From Nitrosomonas sp. PY1 (lineage in GTDB: Bacteria > Pseudomonadota > Gammaproteobacteria > Burkholderiales > Nitrosomonadaceae): a DNA stretch of 64,000 nucleotides. A model generated the notes under the pieces. The model did not search any database. It worked only from the letters and a program-made list of their open reading frames with translations, and was not told where the DNA came from. Location of the stretch: NCBI RefSeq assembly GCF_022836435.1, contig NZ_BQXC01000001.1, forward strand, positions 1,376,121-1,440,120. The letters are read 5' to 3'. A program made the position numbers and the translations under genes. Position 1 is the first letter of the stretch. Each line of letters opens with the position of its first letter. This document shows, piece by piece, positions 28,906 to 38,895 of this stretch.

Positions 28906-29847
28906 ATGCCAATATCCGCATATAAAAAAGAAATATTCGAACAACAGCGGGAAAAAGTAAGCGCTTCGGGGTACTCAGATCCAAATCAGTTGATTGATAC
29001 GGAATCAGGTTCTGAGTACACCCCATTACAAGCCAAACTTTCACTAAAATTCTCAGAAATTGATGGAACAACGCGATTAGTTGAAAAAGATCGATTTGGT
29101 CCTTTATTAGTACAAAAACCGCTCTATCCAGAAGGAAATGAGATTTGTCACGTGGTGGTTATCCACCCCCCGGGAGGTGTGGTCAGTGGCGATGAACTTG
29201 AACTGTCTGCAAAGATAGGTCCATCGGCAAAGGCTCAAATTACAACGCCAGGGGCTGCCAAATGGTATAAATCCAATGGTAGAACAGCTCGGCAGGCCAT
29301 CAAAATTGACGTTGATACAGGCGGCATGCTTGAATGGTTACCGCAAGAAACTATTTTCTTCAACAATACTAGTGTTGCAATTGACCACCAGGTATCGCTT
29401 CAGGACGATTCGATTTATCTAGGTTGTGAAATACTGTGCTTCGGCCGAACTGCATCAGGAGAAATTTTTAATAACGGGAAGATTAAACAACGTACAAGCA
29501 TTAAACGGAATGGTAAAACAATCTGGCTTGAACAAATCAGTTTAAACGGTGAAGACTCTGCGCAAAATAGATCGTTGGCGCTTGGTAAACACACAGTATG
29601 TGCTACCCTATTATTATCAGGAAAATTGATTCCTGCCGCCGTTATTGATCAAGCACGACAAGAGTGCATCAGCATTATCAATAACAGAGGTCAAGTCGGT
29701 ATATCTCAACTCAAATCAGTATTAGTTGTACGCTATTTGGGTCCTTCCAGTGAAGTAGCTCGTCAAGTCATGCTTTGCTGCTGGAATTTATTTCGTCAGG
29801 AATTCTTTGGCCGTATCGGAATCACTCCACGCATGTGGAATACATGA
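28906..29847 (+). CDS. ureD: Urease accessory protein UreD
   Basis: UreD (UreH) binds apo-urease and, with UreF and UreG, forms the nickel-insertion complex. The 313 residues contain the family landmarks EICHVVVIHPPGGVVSGDEL, TTPGAAKWYKSNGR and EWLPQETIFFNNT. The N-terminal ~35 residues are extra and low in similarity, so translation could start later. It is the first gene of the ureDABC block and lies directly behind the barrel-protein gene. Confidence 0.94.
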   Translation: MPISAYKKEIFEQQREKVSASGYSDPNQLIDTESGSEYTPLQAKLSLKFSEIDGTTRLVEKDRFGPLLVQKPLYPEGNEICHVVVIHPPGGVVSGDELELSAKIGPSAKAQITTPGAAKWYKSNGRTARQAIKIDVDTGGMLEWLPQETIFFNNTSVAIDHQVSLQDDSIYLGCEILCFGRTASGEIFNNGKIKQRTSIKRNGKTIWLEQISLNGEDSAQNRSLALGKHTVCATLLLSGKLIPAAVIDQARQECISIINNRGQVGISQLKSVLVVRYLGPSSEVARQVMLCCWNLFRQEFFGRIGITPRMWNT

Positions 29848-29953
29848 TAAATCAATTTTAGCTCATAGAGGAGGGATATCCAATTATCTCAAGCATCAAA
29901 TAATATAATAAATTAAATTGTTATTTAACTCAGGAGAACCTAGGAGAAAGACT

Positions 29954-30256
29954 ATGGACTTAACACCAAGAGAAAAAGATAAATTACAAATTTTTACTGT
30001 AGCCATGCTTGCCGAAAGACGTAAAGCGCGCGGCTTACGTCTTAATCATCCAGAAGCTGTTGCACTGATTACCTTTGCTGTTCTAGAAGGCGCCAGAGAT
30101 GGTCGCACAGTGTCAGAATTAATGTCAGCCGGTCAAAAAGTTTTATCTCGTGATGATGTAATGGAAGGCGTTCCGGAAATGATTCCAGACATTCAAATCG
30201 AAGCCACATTTCCTGATGGAACCAAATTGGTAACCGTTCACAATCCAATCATTTAA
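29954..30256 (+). CDS. ureA: Urease gamma subunit
   Basis: A 100-residue structural subunit of urease, which splits urea into ammonia and carbamate. I choose ATG 29954 because TAGGAG lies just upstream and the product then begins [15 protein letters not shown], the usual UreA N-terminus. Typical residues follow: [16 protein letters not shown] and a C-terminal [20 protein letters not shown]. It is followed by ureB after 21 bases. Confidence 0.97.
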   Translation: MDLTPREKDKLQIFTVAMLAERRKARGLRLNHPEAVALITFAVLEGARDGRTVSELMSAGQKVLSRDDVMEGVPEMIPDIQIEATFPDGTKLVTVHNPII

Positions 30257-30277
30257 TAATCAAAAGTGGAGAGAATA

Positions 30278-30598
30278 ATGAGAATACCTTTAATTCCAGG
30301 TCAAATCTTCCCAGAACCCGGTGACATTGAACTCAATGTAGGAAGGAAAACAAAAACAATAACTGCGGCAAACACCGGAGACCGCCCTATACAAATTGGT
30401 TCGCATTTCCATTTTTATGAAGTTAATGAAGCAATGAAGTTTGATAGAGAAGCCGCCTACGGCATGCGTCTGAATATTATGGCTGGTACCGCTGTTCGCT
30501 TTGAGCCAGGACAAGAAAGAACCGTTGAATTGGTGGAATTGTCTGGTGATCGCACAGTGTATGGCTTTAATCAAAAAGTGATGGGCAAGCTTAAATAA
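30278..30598 (+). CDS. ureB: Urease beta subunit
   Basis: A 106-residue structural subunit. The start at ATG 30278 follows GGAGAG and gives [20 protein letters not shown], a standard UreB beginning. The family signature [19 protein letters not shown] and the C-terminal [10 protein letters not shown] are present. UreA, UreB and UreC are separate proteins here, the arrangement of most proteobacterial ureases rather than the fused Helicobacter form. Confidence 0.97.
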   Translation: MRIPLIPGQIFPEPGDIELNVGRKTKTITAANTGDRPIQIGSHFHFYEVNEAMKFDREAAYGMRLNIMAGTAVRFEPGQERTVELVELSGDRTVYGFNQKVMGKLK

Positions 30599-30631
30599 AC
30601 TTATAACAAACAATTTTATAGGAGCAATAAC

Positions 30632-32338
30632 ATGAGCGTAAAAATCCCCCGTCATGTATATGTAGAAATGATGGGTCCCACAACAGGCGATCGGATTCGT
30701 TTGGCGGATACAGAGTTATTTATTGAAATCGAGAAAGACTTTACAACCTATGGTGAAGAAGTAAAGTTTGGTGGCGGTAAAGTTATTCGTGATGGTATGG
30801 GACAATCACAACGTAATCATAATGATGTCATGGATACGGTGATAACCAATGCAGTTATTCTTGATCATTGGGGCATTGTTAAAGCGGATATCGGCATTAA
30901 AGATGGCAAAATTGCTGCCATTGGTAAAGCCGGAAATCCGGATATTCAACCTAATGTCACAATGGCAATTGGTGCTGCGACTGAAATTATCGCAGGTGAA
31001 AACTCAATTGTAACTGCAGGTGGTGTGGATACGCATATTCACTTTATTTCACCGCAGCAAGCTGAAGATGCGATGATGAACGGTATTACTACCATGCTAG
31101 GCGGTGGAACGGGCCCTGCAGTTGGAACAGCTGCAACTACCTGTACACCAGGGCCGTGGCATATCCATTCAATGCTCAGAGCTTCTGACGGTATAATCAT
31201 GAACACAGGTTTCTTTGGTAAAGGTAATGTGAGCTTACCAACACCGAATGAAGAACAAGTTCTCGCAGGTGCTTGCGGCTTGAAACTACACGAGGATTGG
31301 GGAACCACTTATGCTGCCATCGATAATTGTTTATCGGTAGCGGATAAACTTGACGTGCAAGTTGCCATTCATACCGATACAATTAATGAAGGTGGTTATT
31401 TAGAAAATACCGTCAAAGCGTTTAAAGATAGAACTATTCATACTTTCCACACCGAAGGTGCAGGTGGTGGTCATGCACCAGACATTATTGCAGTAGTTGG
31501 ACAAGACAATGTATTGCCGTCTTCAACCAATCCAACACGTCCTTATACTTTCAATACGCTTGATGAACATTTGGATATGTTGATGGTATGTCATCACTTA
31601 CATGCCAACATTGCTGAAGACTTAGCTTTTGCTGAATCGCGTATCCGCAAGGAAACAATTGCAGCAGAGGATATTCTGCATGATATGGGCGCTATTTCAA
31701 TGATGTCGTCAGATTCTCAAGCAATGGGACGTATTGGTGAAGTGGTATTGCGAACATGGCAAACTGCTCATAAAATGAAAATCCAACGCGGGTCTTTAGC
31801 AGAAGATACTGCACGTAATGATAACTTCCGTGTAAAACGCTATGTCGCTAAATATACGATCAACCCAGCCATTACACATGGAATTGCTCACGCAATCGGT
31901 TCTGTAGAAGTTGGTAAATATGCTGATTTAGTCCTCTGGAGACCGGCCTTCTTTGGTGCTAAGCCATCCATGATTTTAAAAGGTGGTATGATCGCCGCAG
32001 CACTAATGGGTGACCCTAATGCTTCGATTCCAACACCACAACCTGTCCATTATCGTTATATGTTTGGCGGTTACGGTGGCGGTATCAAAACATCCTGCTT
32101 TACATTTGCTTCAAAAGCCTCATTAGCTGCAGGTTTAGTTGACCAGTTGAAATTGGATAAAACACTTATTGAAGTAAAAAATACACGTAACCTTCGCAAG
32201 AAAGATATGATTCATAATGGCTTGACTCCTAAAATGGAAGTCGATCCAGAAACTTACGAAGTACGTGCAGATGGACAGCTATTAGCTTGTGGTCCTGCAT
32301 ATGTGTTACCAATAACACAACGTTATTTCTTATTTTAA
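30632..32338 (+). CDS. ureC: Urease alpha (catalytic) subunit
   Basis: The 568-residue nickel-containing catalytic subunit. All key residues are visible: His135 and His137 (GVDTHIHF), carbamylated Lys218 (GLKLHEDWG), His247 (VAIHTDT), His273 (FHTEGAGGG), the flap Cys320-His321-His322 (MVCHHLH) and Asp361 ([10 protein letters not shown]). GAGGEN-type N-terminal sequence is replaced by normal [16 protein letters not shown]. The enzyme should be active. It supplies ammonia (as substrate for oxidation and as nitrogen) and CO2 from urea. Confidence 0.98.
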   Translation: MSVKIPRHVYVEMMGPTTGDRIRLADTELFIEIEKDFTTYGEEVKFGGGKVIRDGMGQSQRNHNDVMDTVITNAVILDHWGIVKADIGIKDGKIAAIGKAGNPDIQPNVTMAIGAATEIIAGENSIVTAGGVDTHIHFISPQQAEDAMMNGITTMLGGGTGPAVGTAATTCTPGPWHIHSMLRASDGIIMNTGFFGKGNVSLPTPNEEQVLAGACGLKLHEDWGTTYAAIDNCLSVADKLDVQVAIHTDTINEGGYLENTVKAFKDRTIHTFHTEGAGGGHAPDIIAVVGQDNVLPSSTNPTRPYTFNTLDEHLDMLMVCHHLHANIAEDLAFAESRIRKETIAAEDILHDMGAISMMSSDSQAMGRIGEVVLRTWQTAHKMKIQRGSLAEDTARNDNFRVKRYVAKYTINPAITHGIAHAIGSVEVGKYADLVLWRPAFFGAKPSMILKGGMIAAALMGDPNASIPTPQPVHYRYMFGGYGGGIKTSCFTFASKASLAAGLVDQLKLDKTLIEVKNTRNLRKKDMIHNGLTPKMEVDPETYEVRADGQLLACGPAYVLPITQRYFLF

Positions 32339-32358
32339 TAATGTAGCACTGTGAATGC

Positions 32359-32397
32359 TCCTTGCTTTTCATGTAACTGATTAATGAGAAGCAAGGA
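32359..32397 (+). terminator. Hairpin between ureC and ureE
   Basis: TCCTTGCTTTTCAT (32359-32372) pairs with ATGAGAAGCAAGGA (32384-32397): nine perfect pairs, one mismatch, four more pairs, loop of 11. A moderately T-rich stretch follows (TATTCTATCTTTCC). It lies in the 165-base gap between ureC and ureE and could terminate part of the transcripts, giving more structural subunits than accessory proteins. Confidence 0.55.
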
Positions 32398-32503
32398 TAT
32401 TCTATCTTTCCAAATGCTTTATCAAAGATATTTGTTGTATCGCGACATCACAATGTTCGCTGTTCTTCTATATAAAAATAGATATAACTAAAAAGATAAC
32501 CCA

Positions 32504-33076
32504 ATGCTTACCCTAAACTCAAAAATAGATCATGCAGAATCGATTTCCTCTGATCTTGTACTTCCTTATGAAATGCGTGAAAACAGCCGGCTCAGAGCCA
32601 CTCTCGCCTCGGGTGAAGAAGTCGCAATTTTAACCACGCGCGGTACTGTTTTACGTAATAACGATTTACTTAAGAGCGATGATGGCCGTGTGATCCGTAT
32701 AGTCGCCGCACATGAGCCAACTTATAAAATTACATGTAAAACACCCTATGATTTATTACGTTGCGCTTTTCATTTAGGCAATCGACACACACAGACTCAA
32801 GTAGGTGAAGGCTTTCTACGCATCCATTGCGATTCTGTATTAAAACAAATGCTGGAAGGACTAGGCGCAACAGTCGTTGATGAAAGCGCGCAATTTGAGC
32901 CTGAATCTGGAGCCTATAGTGGAGCAGCAGGTGGTCATCACCATAGCCACGAGCATAGTCACCACGACGAGCACCATCATCACGATGGGCATTATCATGC
33001 GCATGGTCCTCTCGCACCGATTCCCATTAGACAAAAAATACATCGACCATCTGATTCACAATCGAAAAAGGATTAG
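32504..33076 (+). CDS. ureE: Urease accessory protein UreE, His-rich nickel chaperone
   Basis: UreE delivers Ni2+ to the UreDFG complex. The 190 residues have the N-terminal peptide-binding domain (DLVLPYEMRENSRLRATL) and the metal-binding domain (YHLGNRHT-like FHLGNRHTQTQVGEGFLRI). The C-terminus is a striking His-rich tail (~145-168) with about a dozen His mixed with Asp, Glu and Gly, indicating strong Ni storage capacity. It is followed by ureF after 4 bases. Its start is separated from ureC by a hairpin-containing gap. Confidence 0.95.
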   Translation: MLTLNSKIDHAESISSDLVLPYEMRENSRLRATLASGEEVAILTTRGTVLRNNDLLKSDDGRVIRIVAAHEPTYKITCKTPYDLLRCAFHLGNRHTQTQVGEGFLRIHCDSVLKQMLEGLGATVVDESAQFEPESGAYSGAAGGHHHSHEHSHHDEHHHHDGHYHAHGPLAPIPIRQKIHRPSDSQSKKD

Positions 33077-33080
33077 AATC

Positions 33081-33758
33081 ATGCAATCGACTCTTTTACT
33101 TCGATTATTGCAGCTCGCAAGCCCTTCCCTACCTATCGGTGCTTATACCTATTCACAAGGACTGGAGTCAGCTATCGAAAAAGGATTTGTGCATCATGAA
33201 CAATCTGCACGCGAATGGATTACCGAATCACTTAATATCATTGGAGATTTTGAGGCTCCGATAGCTTGGCGACTCATGCAGGCTTTTTCTCGCCGCGATT
33301 CTGAAGCAATTATCTATTGGACAGAATGTTTTATTGCGGCACGAGATACCTCGGAATTCCGTGCTGAAACAATTCAGATGGGGTATTCCTTAAGCAAGCT
33401 TATTACCGATTTAAAGATTGCGGATAAATCTCTTCAATCAATTTTATTACATCAATCAGAAATTCCCTTACCAACCGCCTTCGCATACGCCACAGAAGCG
33501 TTAGGCGTGCCGCATGAAGCTGCATTACTGGGAATGTTATTTTCATTGGTAGAAAATCAAGTACTCGTTTGTGTCAAATCAGTTCCATTGGGACAAGTAT
33601 CGGGCCAGAACCTATTATTTTCACTACACCCAATCATTGAATCGATCGCTCAGCATGCGCAACAACTCGAAGACGATGAATTATCGAACTGGGCACCTGG
33701 GTTATCGCTATTATCGATGCAGCATGAGATGCAATACAGTAGAGTCTACCGCTCATAA
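33081..33758 (+). CDS. ureF: Urease accessory protein UreF
   Basis: UreF works in the UreD-UreF-UreG complex that gates GTP-dependent Ni insertion. I use ATG 33081 (225 residues), four bases after the ureE stop; longer upstream extensions only read the ureE His tail in another frame. The product opens MQSTLLLRLLQLASPSLPIG followed by AYTYSQGLE, the classic UreF N-terminus, and contains GQVSGQNLLFSLHPII near the C-terminus. Identification is firm. Confidence 0.95.
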   Translation: MQSTLLLRLLQLASPSLPIGAYTYSQGLESAIEKGFVHHEQSAREWITESLNIIGDFEAPIAWRLMQAFSRRDSEAIIYWTECFIAARDTSEFRAETIQMGYSLSKLITDLKIADKSLQSILLHQSEIPLPTAFAYATEALGVPHEAALLGMLFSLVENQVLVCVKSVPLGQVSGQNLLFSLHPIIESIAQHAQQLEDDELSNWAPGLSLLSMQHEMQYSRVYRS

Positions 33759-33776
33759 CCTCACTATACTAATATT

Positions 33777-34409
33777 ATGAATAATCAATCAAATCCACTT
33801 CGCGTAGGTATTGGAGGACCCGTTGGGTCCGGGAAAACTGCGCTATGTGAAGCACTCAGCAAGAAAATGCGTGATCGCTATGAAATGGCTGTCATTACAA
33901 ATGATATTTACACGAAAGAAGATATGGAAATCTTGTTACGTGCCAACGCTCTTCCTCCAGAACGCTTGATGGGAGTTGAAACTGGCGGATGCCCACACAC
34001 AGCGATTCGCGAAGATGCTTCAATTAATCTGGAAGCTATCGCACGCATGACAGCCGATTTTCCCAATCTAGATTTAATTTTGGTTGAATCGGGTGGCGAC
34101 AACCTTGCATCAACATTTAGCCCCGAGCTTTCGGATTTAACAATTTATGTGATCGATGTTTCTGCGGGAGAAAAAATACCCCGCAAAGGTGGACCGGGCA
34201 TCACAAAATCGGCACTGCTCGTTATTAATAAAATAGATTTAGCACCTTATGTCGGAGCCAGTTTAGAAGTCATGGAACGTGATGCCAAGAAAATGCGGGG
34301 TGATCGACCTTTTGTATTTACCAACTTACACACAGGAGAAGGTGTCGATCAAATTGTAAACTTCATTGTTAAGCAAGGCTTATTAGATGAAATAAAACAT
34401 CGCGCATAA
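33777..34409 (+). CDS. ureG: Urease accessory GTPase UreG
   Basis: A SIMIBI-class GTPase that powers nickel insertion. The 210 residues carry the P-loop [13 protein letters not shown] (~12-24), the Ni/Zn-binding [11 protein letters not shown], the switch region [12 protein letters not shown] and the nucleotide-specificity [12 protein letters not shown]. It follows ureF by 18 bases and precedes the urea transporter gene. Confidence 0.97.
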   Translation: MNNQSNPLRVGIGGPVGSGKTALCEALSKKMRDRYEMAVITNDIYTKEDMEILLRANALPPERLMGVETGGCPHTAIREDASINLEAIARMTADFPNLDLILVESGGDNLASTFSPELSDLTIYVIDVSAGEKIPRKGGPGITKSALLVINKIDLAPYVGASLEVMERDAKKMRGDRPFVFTNLHTGEGVDQIVNFIVKQGLLDEIKHRA

Positions 34410-34515
34410 GGAGCTTGTTATTTAATCAAACCAGAAACCAGGCACCATTCAAAAATTCTATTTGTATAACTGTAATTTTAATTATCTTTTCTTAAAAATT
34501 TTAGGAGTAATCACA

Positions 34516-35517
34516 ATGGATTGGTCTTTATCGATTGACAAAGCATTACCCAGGCCTCTACGTGTCATCTTAAGAGGTGTTGGACAAGTATTCTTTTGTT
34601 GCAATGCTGTAACCGGCTTGATATTTTTAATTGCTTTGTATGTAGGTGGCATCACTGCGGGTCTGGCTGCAACCGTAGGTGTAATTTCCAGTACTGTCGC
34701 TGCTTATGTGCTAGGTTTTTCAGAAGATGATATCGATGCGGGGTTATACGGTTTCAATGGAACTCTGGTCGGTCCTTGTTTATTCTTGTTTCTTGAAAAT
34801 ACACCACAGCTCTGGCTGTACGTTGTACTTGCCTCTATATTATCGACTGTGGTTTTAGCTGCCTTGATGAGAATTCTACAACCTTATAATATCCCTGCAT
34901 CTACATCGCCGTTTGTTTTAACCTGTTGGATGTTTATGGTTGCCGTATTCGCTTTTGATAGCTTTTCACGTGCTCCGGCACTACCTGCAGCAACCACACC
35001 AACTGAAATAGCGGATACTGCCGCCGCTGCAGTAGAGTCTGCAAGCTCCATTGGCGCTTGGTTTGGCTCATTCACCAGCGAAGTAATACAAGACTGGTAC
35101 ACAGCTATTACCAAAGGTGTTGCAGAAGTCATGTTTGCTGATAGTATCATCGTTGGTATATTGTTCTTGATCGGTATTGCAATTACCTCAATGCGCGGCG
35201 CAGTCATGGCATTCTTTGGTGCTATCGTTGGTGTAGTATTTCCAATACTGCTCGGTGCAGATGCAGGTGTTATTAAAATGGGATTGTATGGCTTCAATCC
35301 AGTCCTTACAATGATGGCAGTTGGCTGGGTTTTTCTTAAACCAACTACTGGAACTGCATTACTTGCATTGCTTGCAGGAATTCTAACAGTCATTTGCCAA
35401 GGAGCCTTGGGTAGCTTCTTAACCCCCATCGGATTACCTACACTAACGTTCCCATTCGTTCTGGTAATGTGGATGTTTCTGTTCGCAGCAAGCAAATCCA
35501 AATATTGGTCGAATTAA
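34516..35517 (+). CDS. Urea transporter (UT family)
   Basis: A 333-residue inner-membrane urea channel. The start at ATG 34516 follows TTAGGAG. The UT signature appears twice in pseudo-symmetric form: LPRPLRVILRGVGQVFF near the N-terminus, and the membrane motifs GLYGFNGTLVGPCLFLF and GLYGFNPVLTMMAVGWVFLK. About ten hydrophobic segments are visible. Position after ureG, and the shared terminator downstream, support a role in feeding urea to the urease encoded upstream. Confidence 0.92.
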   Translation: MDWSLSIDKALPRPLRVILRGVGQVFFCCNAVTGLIFLIALYVGGITAGLAATVGVISSTVAAYVLGFSEDDIDAGLYGFNGTLVGPCLFLFLENTPQLWLYVVLASILSTVVLAALMRILQPYNIPASTSPFVLTCWMFMVAVFAFDSFSRAPALPAATTPTEIADTAAAAVESASSIGAWFGSFTSEVIQDWYTAITKGVAEVMFADSIIVGILFLIGIAITSMRGAVMAFFGAIVGVVFPILLGADAGVIKMGLYGFNPVLTMMAVGWVFLKPTTGTALLALLAGILTVICQGALGSFLTPIGLPTLTFPFVLVMWMFLFAASKSKYWSN

Positions 35518-35560
35518 ATTGACACTCACCTAAACAATATCTGCTTTAAAAAACTTTTAA

Positions 35561-35598
35561 TTAAAAGCCTCTTCCATAATTATGGAAGAGGCTTTTAA
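35561..35598 (+). terminator. Perfect 19-bp palindromic terminator after the urea transporter
   Basis: TTAAAAGCCTCTTCCATAA at 35561-35579 is followed immediately by its exact reverse complement at 35580-35598. The GC core with A-run before and T-run after is a classic intrinsic terminator and would work in both directions. It closes the urease/urea transporter operon 43 bases after its last gene. Confidence 0.9.
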
Positions 35599-35656
35599 CA
35601 TCGAACGCAGCTATATCTGAAGTGTCGAAAGAAAATAACATCAGGAAAGGCACGCG

Positions 35657-36991
35657 ATGAAAACAATTATCACAAGCATCATAAGTCTAGCAACTATGAT
35701 GTTACCTATTATGGCTATATCAGAGATAAAAACTTTAAAATCAAATCAAACAATTAACTCAAAAACAGAATATATTGTTTTGGGAATGGGTTGTTTTTGG
35801 GGAGCCGAGAAACGCATGAGCGAAATATCTGGCGTCCTTAATGTAGAAAGCGGCTATGCCGGTGGCGATATTCCTGACGCCAATTATCAACAAATATTAG
35901 ATTACGAGAAAGCGCTTCGCTTTGGGAAAGTCAATGGCCGCAACCATGCCGAGGTCGTCAAGGTAACTTTTGACCCAACAGAAATAACACTGGAAACTGT
36001 TTTAGCAAAATTCTGGGAAAACCATAATCCGACACAAGGTGATCGCCAAGGTAATGATGTGGGTAGTAACTACCGAAGCGCTATTTATTACCATGACGAA
36101 ACTCAAAAAGACTTAGCGCTAGCATCCCGAGAAACCTATCAGCAAGCAATGAATATCGCAGGACACGGTACAATTACAACTGAAATCCTACCATTGAAAA
36201 ATTATATTACTGCTGAAGAATACCATCAGGATTACATTCAGAAAAATCCCAATGGATACTGCGGTCTTGGTGGTACTGGCATAAAATACCCAATATCAGA
36301 GCGAAAATCCTCACAAAACGCACCCTTAAATAAAATTACCACAACCGATCATATCAATCCGTTAGTGGGTAAAGATTTAGACTTCACACAACAACTGGTT
36401 GTTTTCGAAACTGAAAATTGTGAGTTTTGCAAACAATTTGAGAAAGATATTTCTAGTAACTGGAAATCAGAACTACCTATTACTGCAACAAAAAGCACTA
36501 CCCCCCCTGTCGGGTGGATATTGGAAAAACCATTATTTGCAGCTCCTACCATCGTACTATTCAGGAACGGTAAAGAACTAGCCCGTTATACAGGGTATAA
36601 CGGAGAAAAATCCAATTTTTGGAAATGGTTGGGATTTCAATTGCTCTCACCCGAACAGCAGAAAGTTGCTTTTGAGCAAAGCACCGAGCCGCCATTTACG
36701 GCAACCAATTTAGATGAAAAACGCCCAGGTAAGTTTGTCGATCCGATTACTGGCGCCACACTTTTTCTTAGTCAAACCAAATTCGATAGTAAGACCGGTT
36801 GGCCCAGTTTCTTTGATCCAGTGGAAGGATCTGTTACACTCCATGACGACAATTCGCATGGTATGAAACGAATAGAAGTCCGTAGCGCCAGCTCCGGTAT
36901 TCATCTTGGACACGTTTTCAACGATGGCCCTCCTCCCAGTAACAAACGTTATTGCATCAATGGTAATGTATTAAAATTCATTCCGGATTAA
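35657..36991 (+). CDS. Exported MsrA-thioredoxin-MsrB fusion (methionine sulfoxide reductase)
   Basis: A 444-residue trifunctional repair enzyme. A hydrophobic N-terminus (~1-22) indicates export or membrane anchoring, so it should act in the periplasm. MsrA spans ~37-212 with catalytic Cys46 in GMGCFWGAE and resolving Cys202 in GYCGLGGTG. A thioredoxin-like domain (~245-330) has CEFC (255-258) and the cis-Pro of AAPTIVLF. MsrB spans ~332-444 with catalytic Cys433 (RYCING) and HLGHVF; the two Zn CxxC pairs are absent. It resembles PilB of Neisseria, where the order is thioredoxin-MsrA-MsrB; here the thioredoxin lies between the reductases. It reduces both S- and R-methionine sulfoxides, by family knowledge. 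Confidence 0.92.
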   Translation: MKTIITSIISLATMMLPIMAISEIKTLKSNQTINSKTEYIVLGMGCFWGAEKRMSEISGVLNVESGYAGGDIPDANYQQILDYEKALRFGKVNGRNHAEVVKVTFDPTEITLETVLAKFWENHNPTQGDRQGNDVGSNYRSAIYYHDETQKDLALASRETYQQAMNIAGHGTITTEILPLKNYITAEEYHQDYIQKNPNGYCGLGGTGIKYPISERKSSQNAPLNKITTTDHINPLVGKDLDFTQQLVVFETENCEFCKQFEKDISSNWKSELPITATKSTTPPVGWILEKPLFAAPTIVLFRNGKELARYTGYNGEKSNFWKWLGFQLLSPEQQKVAFEQSTEPPFTATNLDEKRPGKFVDPITGATLFLSQTKFDSKTGWPSFFDPVEGSVTLHDDNSHGMKRIEVRSASSGIHLGHVFNDGPPPSNKRYCINGNVLKFIPD

Positions 36992-37212
36992 TGAATGCCT
37001 TTCTCGTCAATAGGTAACATAAGTTTGGATAATGATGATCATTTTTCTATAACTCAAGGCAAACCATCAAGCTTCTCGCTATGCGGTTAAATTTCCGATA
37101 GTAGTGATCCACGCAACTTTGATATTGATCAAGGATACCATTATCAAATAGAACTCATTTGAAAGACCTCTGCATAACTATGTTTTTGAGCTTTTGATGT
37201 ATGCTGATATTC

Positions 37213-38195
37213 ATGGAGTCCGAAGTTTCATAAAATGAGGGGATGAAATGGAGGATAAGAATGGAATTACCGCGTACACAGTATAGTTAGGAGTTTCGTA
37301 AGGAATCAGTAAAGTTTTTCAAAGCAAGTGGATTGACGTTGGCTGAAGCGGTAAAGCGACTGTCATTACCCAATGGGGACGCTAAAGAACTGGGTTTATG
37401 CTGACGGGGAGAACTCGCTGCGGTAGGCAAGCGTCAGAAGGCGCTGACTGAAGTTGAACTAGAGCTATCCAGAGTGAAACGGGAATTAGCGGAAGTGAAG
37501 CTGGAACGTGATGTTATAAAAAAGTGTGCGACGTATTTCGCCAAGGGGTCGCGGTGAGATACGATCTGATCGAATCGCTGCGACAAAGCTATCCGGTTAC
37601 GCTCATGTGCCGGGTGCTTGAATTCAAGGTGACGACTAATTCTAAGCATAATCTGCCAATTGTCCCCAATATTTTAGAACGGGAATTTACTGTTAGAGCG
37701 CCCGGTAAAGTATGGGTCAGTGACATGACTTACATTCCTACCGATGAAGGTTGGTTGTATCTGGCTGGAATAAAAGATCTATTTAATGGCGAGTTAGTGG
37801 GCTATGCGATGAATGAGAGAATGACAAAGAGCCTGGTTATGCAAGCATAATTTCGTGCAGCTGCAAGTAAACATTTAGATCAAGGTAGCCAATACTGTGC
37901 GCACGATTACCAGAAGCTATTGCAACAATTTGGCATAACCGCCTCCATAAGCCGCAATGGAGACTGCGATGACAATGCCCCGATGGGAGGAAGCTTCTGA
38001 GGGATACTCAAAACCGAACTGGTGCATCACCGGAGATTCAAAACACGCCAACAAGCCATCACTGAGATTACCGAATATATCGAAATATTCTATAACCGAC
38101 AGCGCAAGCAAGAAAAATTGGGCTATTTATCGCCTGTGCAATTTTCGCAGCGATACTATGCAAATCTACTCGCTGCTTAAACACATGGACTCCAT
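37213..38195 (+). mobile_element. Decayed IS3-family insertion sequence
   Basis: A degenerate two-ORF transposase between matching ends ATGGAGTCC (37213-37221) and GGACTCCAT (38187-38195). The orfA remnant starts at 37261 and has stops at codon 10 (TAG, 37288-37290) and again near 37400; its second half still reads as an OrfA leucine-zipper region (LSRVKRELAEVKLERDVIKK). The orfB remnant starts near 37554, lacks an internal stretch after ~37630, then keeps integrase-core pieces (WVSDMTYIPTDEGWLYLAGI; DQGSQYCAHDYQ; FYNRQRKQEKLGYLSPVQF) interrupted by stops. At ~1 kb it is shorter than intact IS3 elements (about 1.2-1.3 kb). It cannot encode a working transposase. Confidence 0.88.
37524..37850 (+). 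pseudogene. IS3 OrfB transposase fragment
   Basis: The longest open remnant of the IS3-family transposase. It begins in the OrfB N-terminus (RYDLIESLRQSYPVTLMCRV), jumps over a missing helix-turn-helix section and resumes in the rve core with the first catalytic Asp (VWVSDMTYI) before a stop at 37848-37850. The second Asp and the Glu regions lie beyond the stop in damaged frames. Non-functional. Confidence 0.85.
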
Positions 38196-38271
38196 TTTTG
38201 ACAGCACACCTCACTAAGATCATGAATGGCTGTCATAGCGTTTTTCTCCACACAAGTCGATTATAAAAAGC

Positions 38272-38895
38272 TTACGAAATTCCGTGTGCGGCGTTATGCG
38301 GATCCTTGCCCAGACGCTTGCGGCGAAATTCCTCAGTCCAGCGTGGAAAAACATCGGTATGAAGATCGAAGAGATCAAGCACACGGCCAATGCTGTGATC
38401 GACGATCTCGTCGACCGAAGATGGCGCGGTGTAAAAAGCAGGAACCGGCGGAAAAATAATGCCGCCCGCTTCCGTCACAGTTTGCATATTGCGCAAATGA
38501 ATCGTACTGAGCGGAGATTCGCGCACGAGCAATACGAGACGCCTGCGCTCCTTGAGTACGACATCGGCGGCGCGTGTTAGCAAAGTCGAAGTTACGCCTG
38601 AAGCGATTTCAGCAAGACTGCGCATGGAACAGGGCACGATGATCATACCCATCGTCTTGAACGATCCTGACGAAATCACAGCTGCAACGTCATTGATGGA
38701 GTGAACGTGATCTGCGAGGGATTCAAATTGTTCGCGCGAAATATTACTCTCATAGGCGCGCATCAATTCGGCAGAGCGTGATACAACCAAATGCGTCTCG
38801 ACCTTCAGCGACCGTAAAATTTCCAATGTGCGCGCCGCATAAACAATACCTGTTGCACCCGTAACACCAATAATTATTGGTTTATTACTTGCCAT
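38272..38895 (-). CDS. ubiX: Flavin prenyltransferase UbiX
   Basis: Makes prenylated FMN, the cofactor of UbiD-type decarboxylases in ubiquinone synthesis. The start at ATG 38895 gives 207 residues opening MASNKPIIIGVTGATGIVYA, the FMN-binding start of the family. The central VISSGSFKTMGMIIVPCSM and the late RRRLVLLVRESPLSTIHLRN stretch complete the signature; GGIIFPPVPAFY follows. It lies alone between two transposon-debris zones, with no ubiD next to it. Confidence 0.95.
   Translation of the reverse strand: MASNKPIIIGVTGATGIVYAARTLEILRSLKVETHLVVSRSAELMRAYESNISREQFESLADHVHSINDVAAVISSGSFKTMGMIIVPCSMRSLAEIASGVTSTLLTRAADVVLKERRRLVLLVRESPLSTIHLRNMQTVTEAGGIIFPPVPAFYTAPSSVDEIVDHSIGRVLDLFDLHTDVFPRWTEEFRRKRLGKDPHNAAHGIS

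Noticed and set aside
34884-35501. Long minus-strand frame opposite the urea transporter
   Set aside because: It is the antisense of a membrane protein with biased codon use; the plus-strand frame has family signatures and a ribosome site.
36992-37212. Second insertion sequence of the IS5 type ending at GACCTCTGCATAA
   Set aside because: Only one end-like stretch is visible, with no partner end and no transposase remnant.
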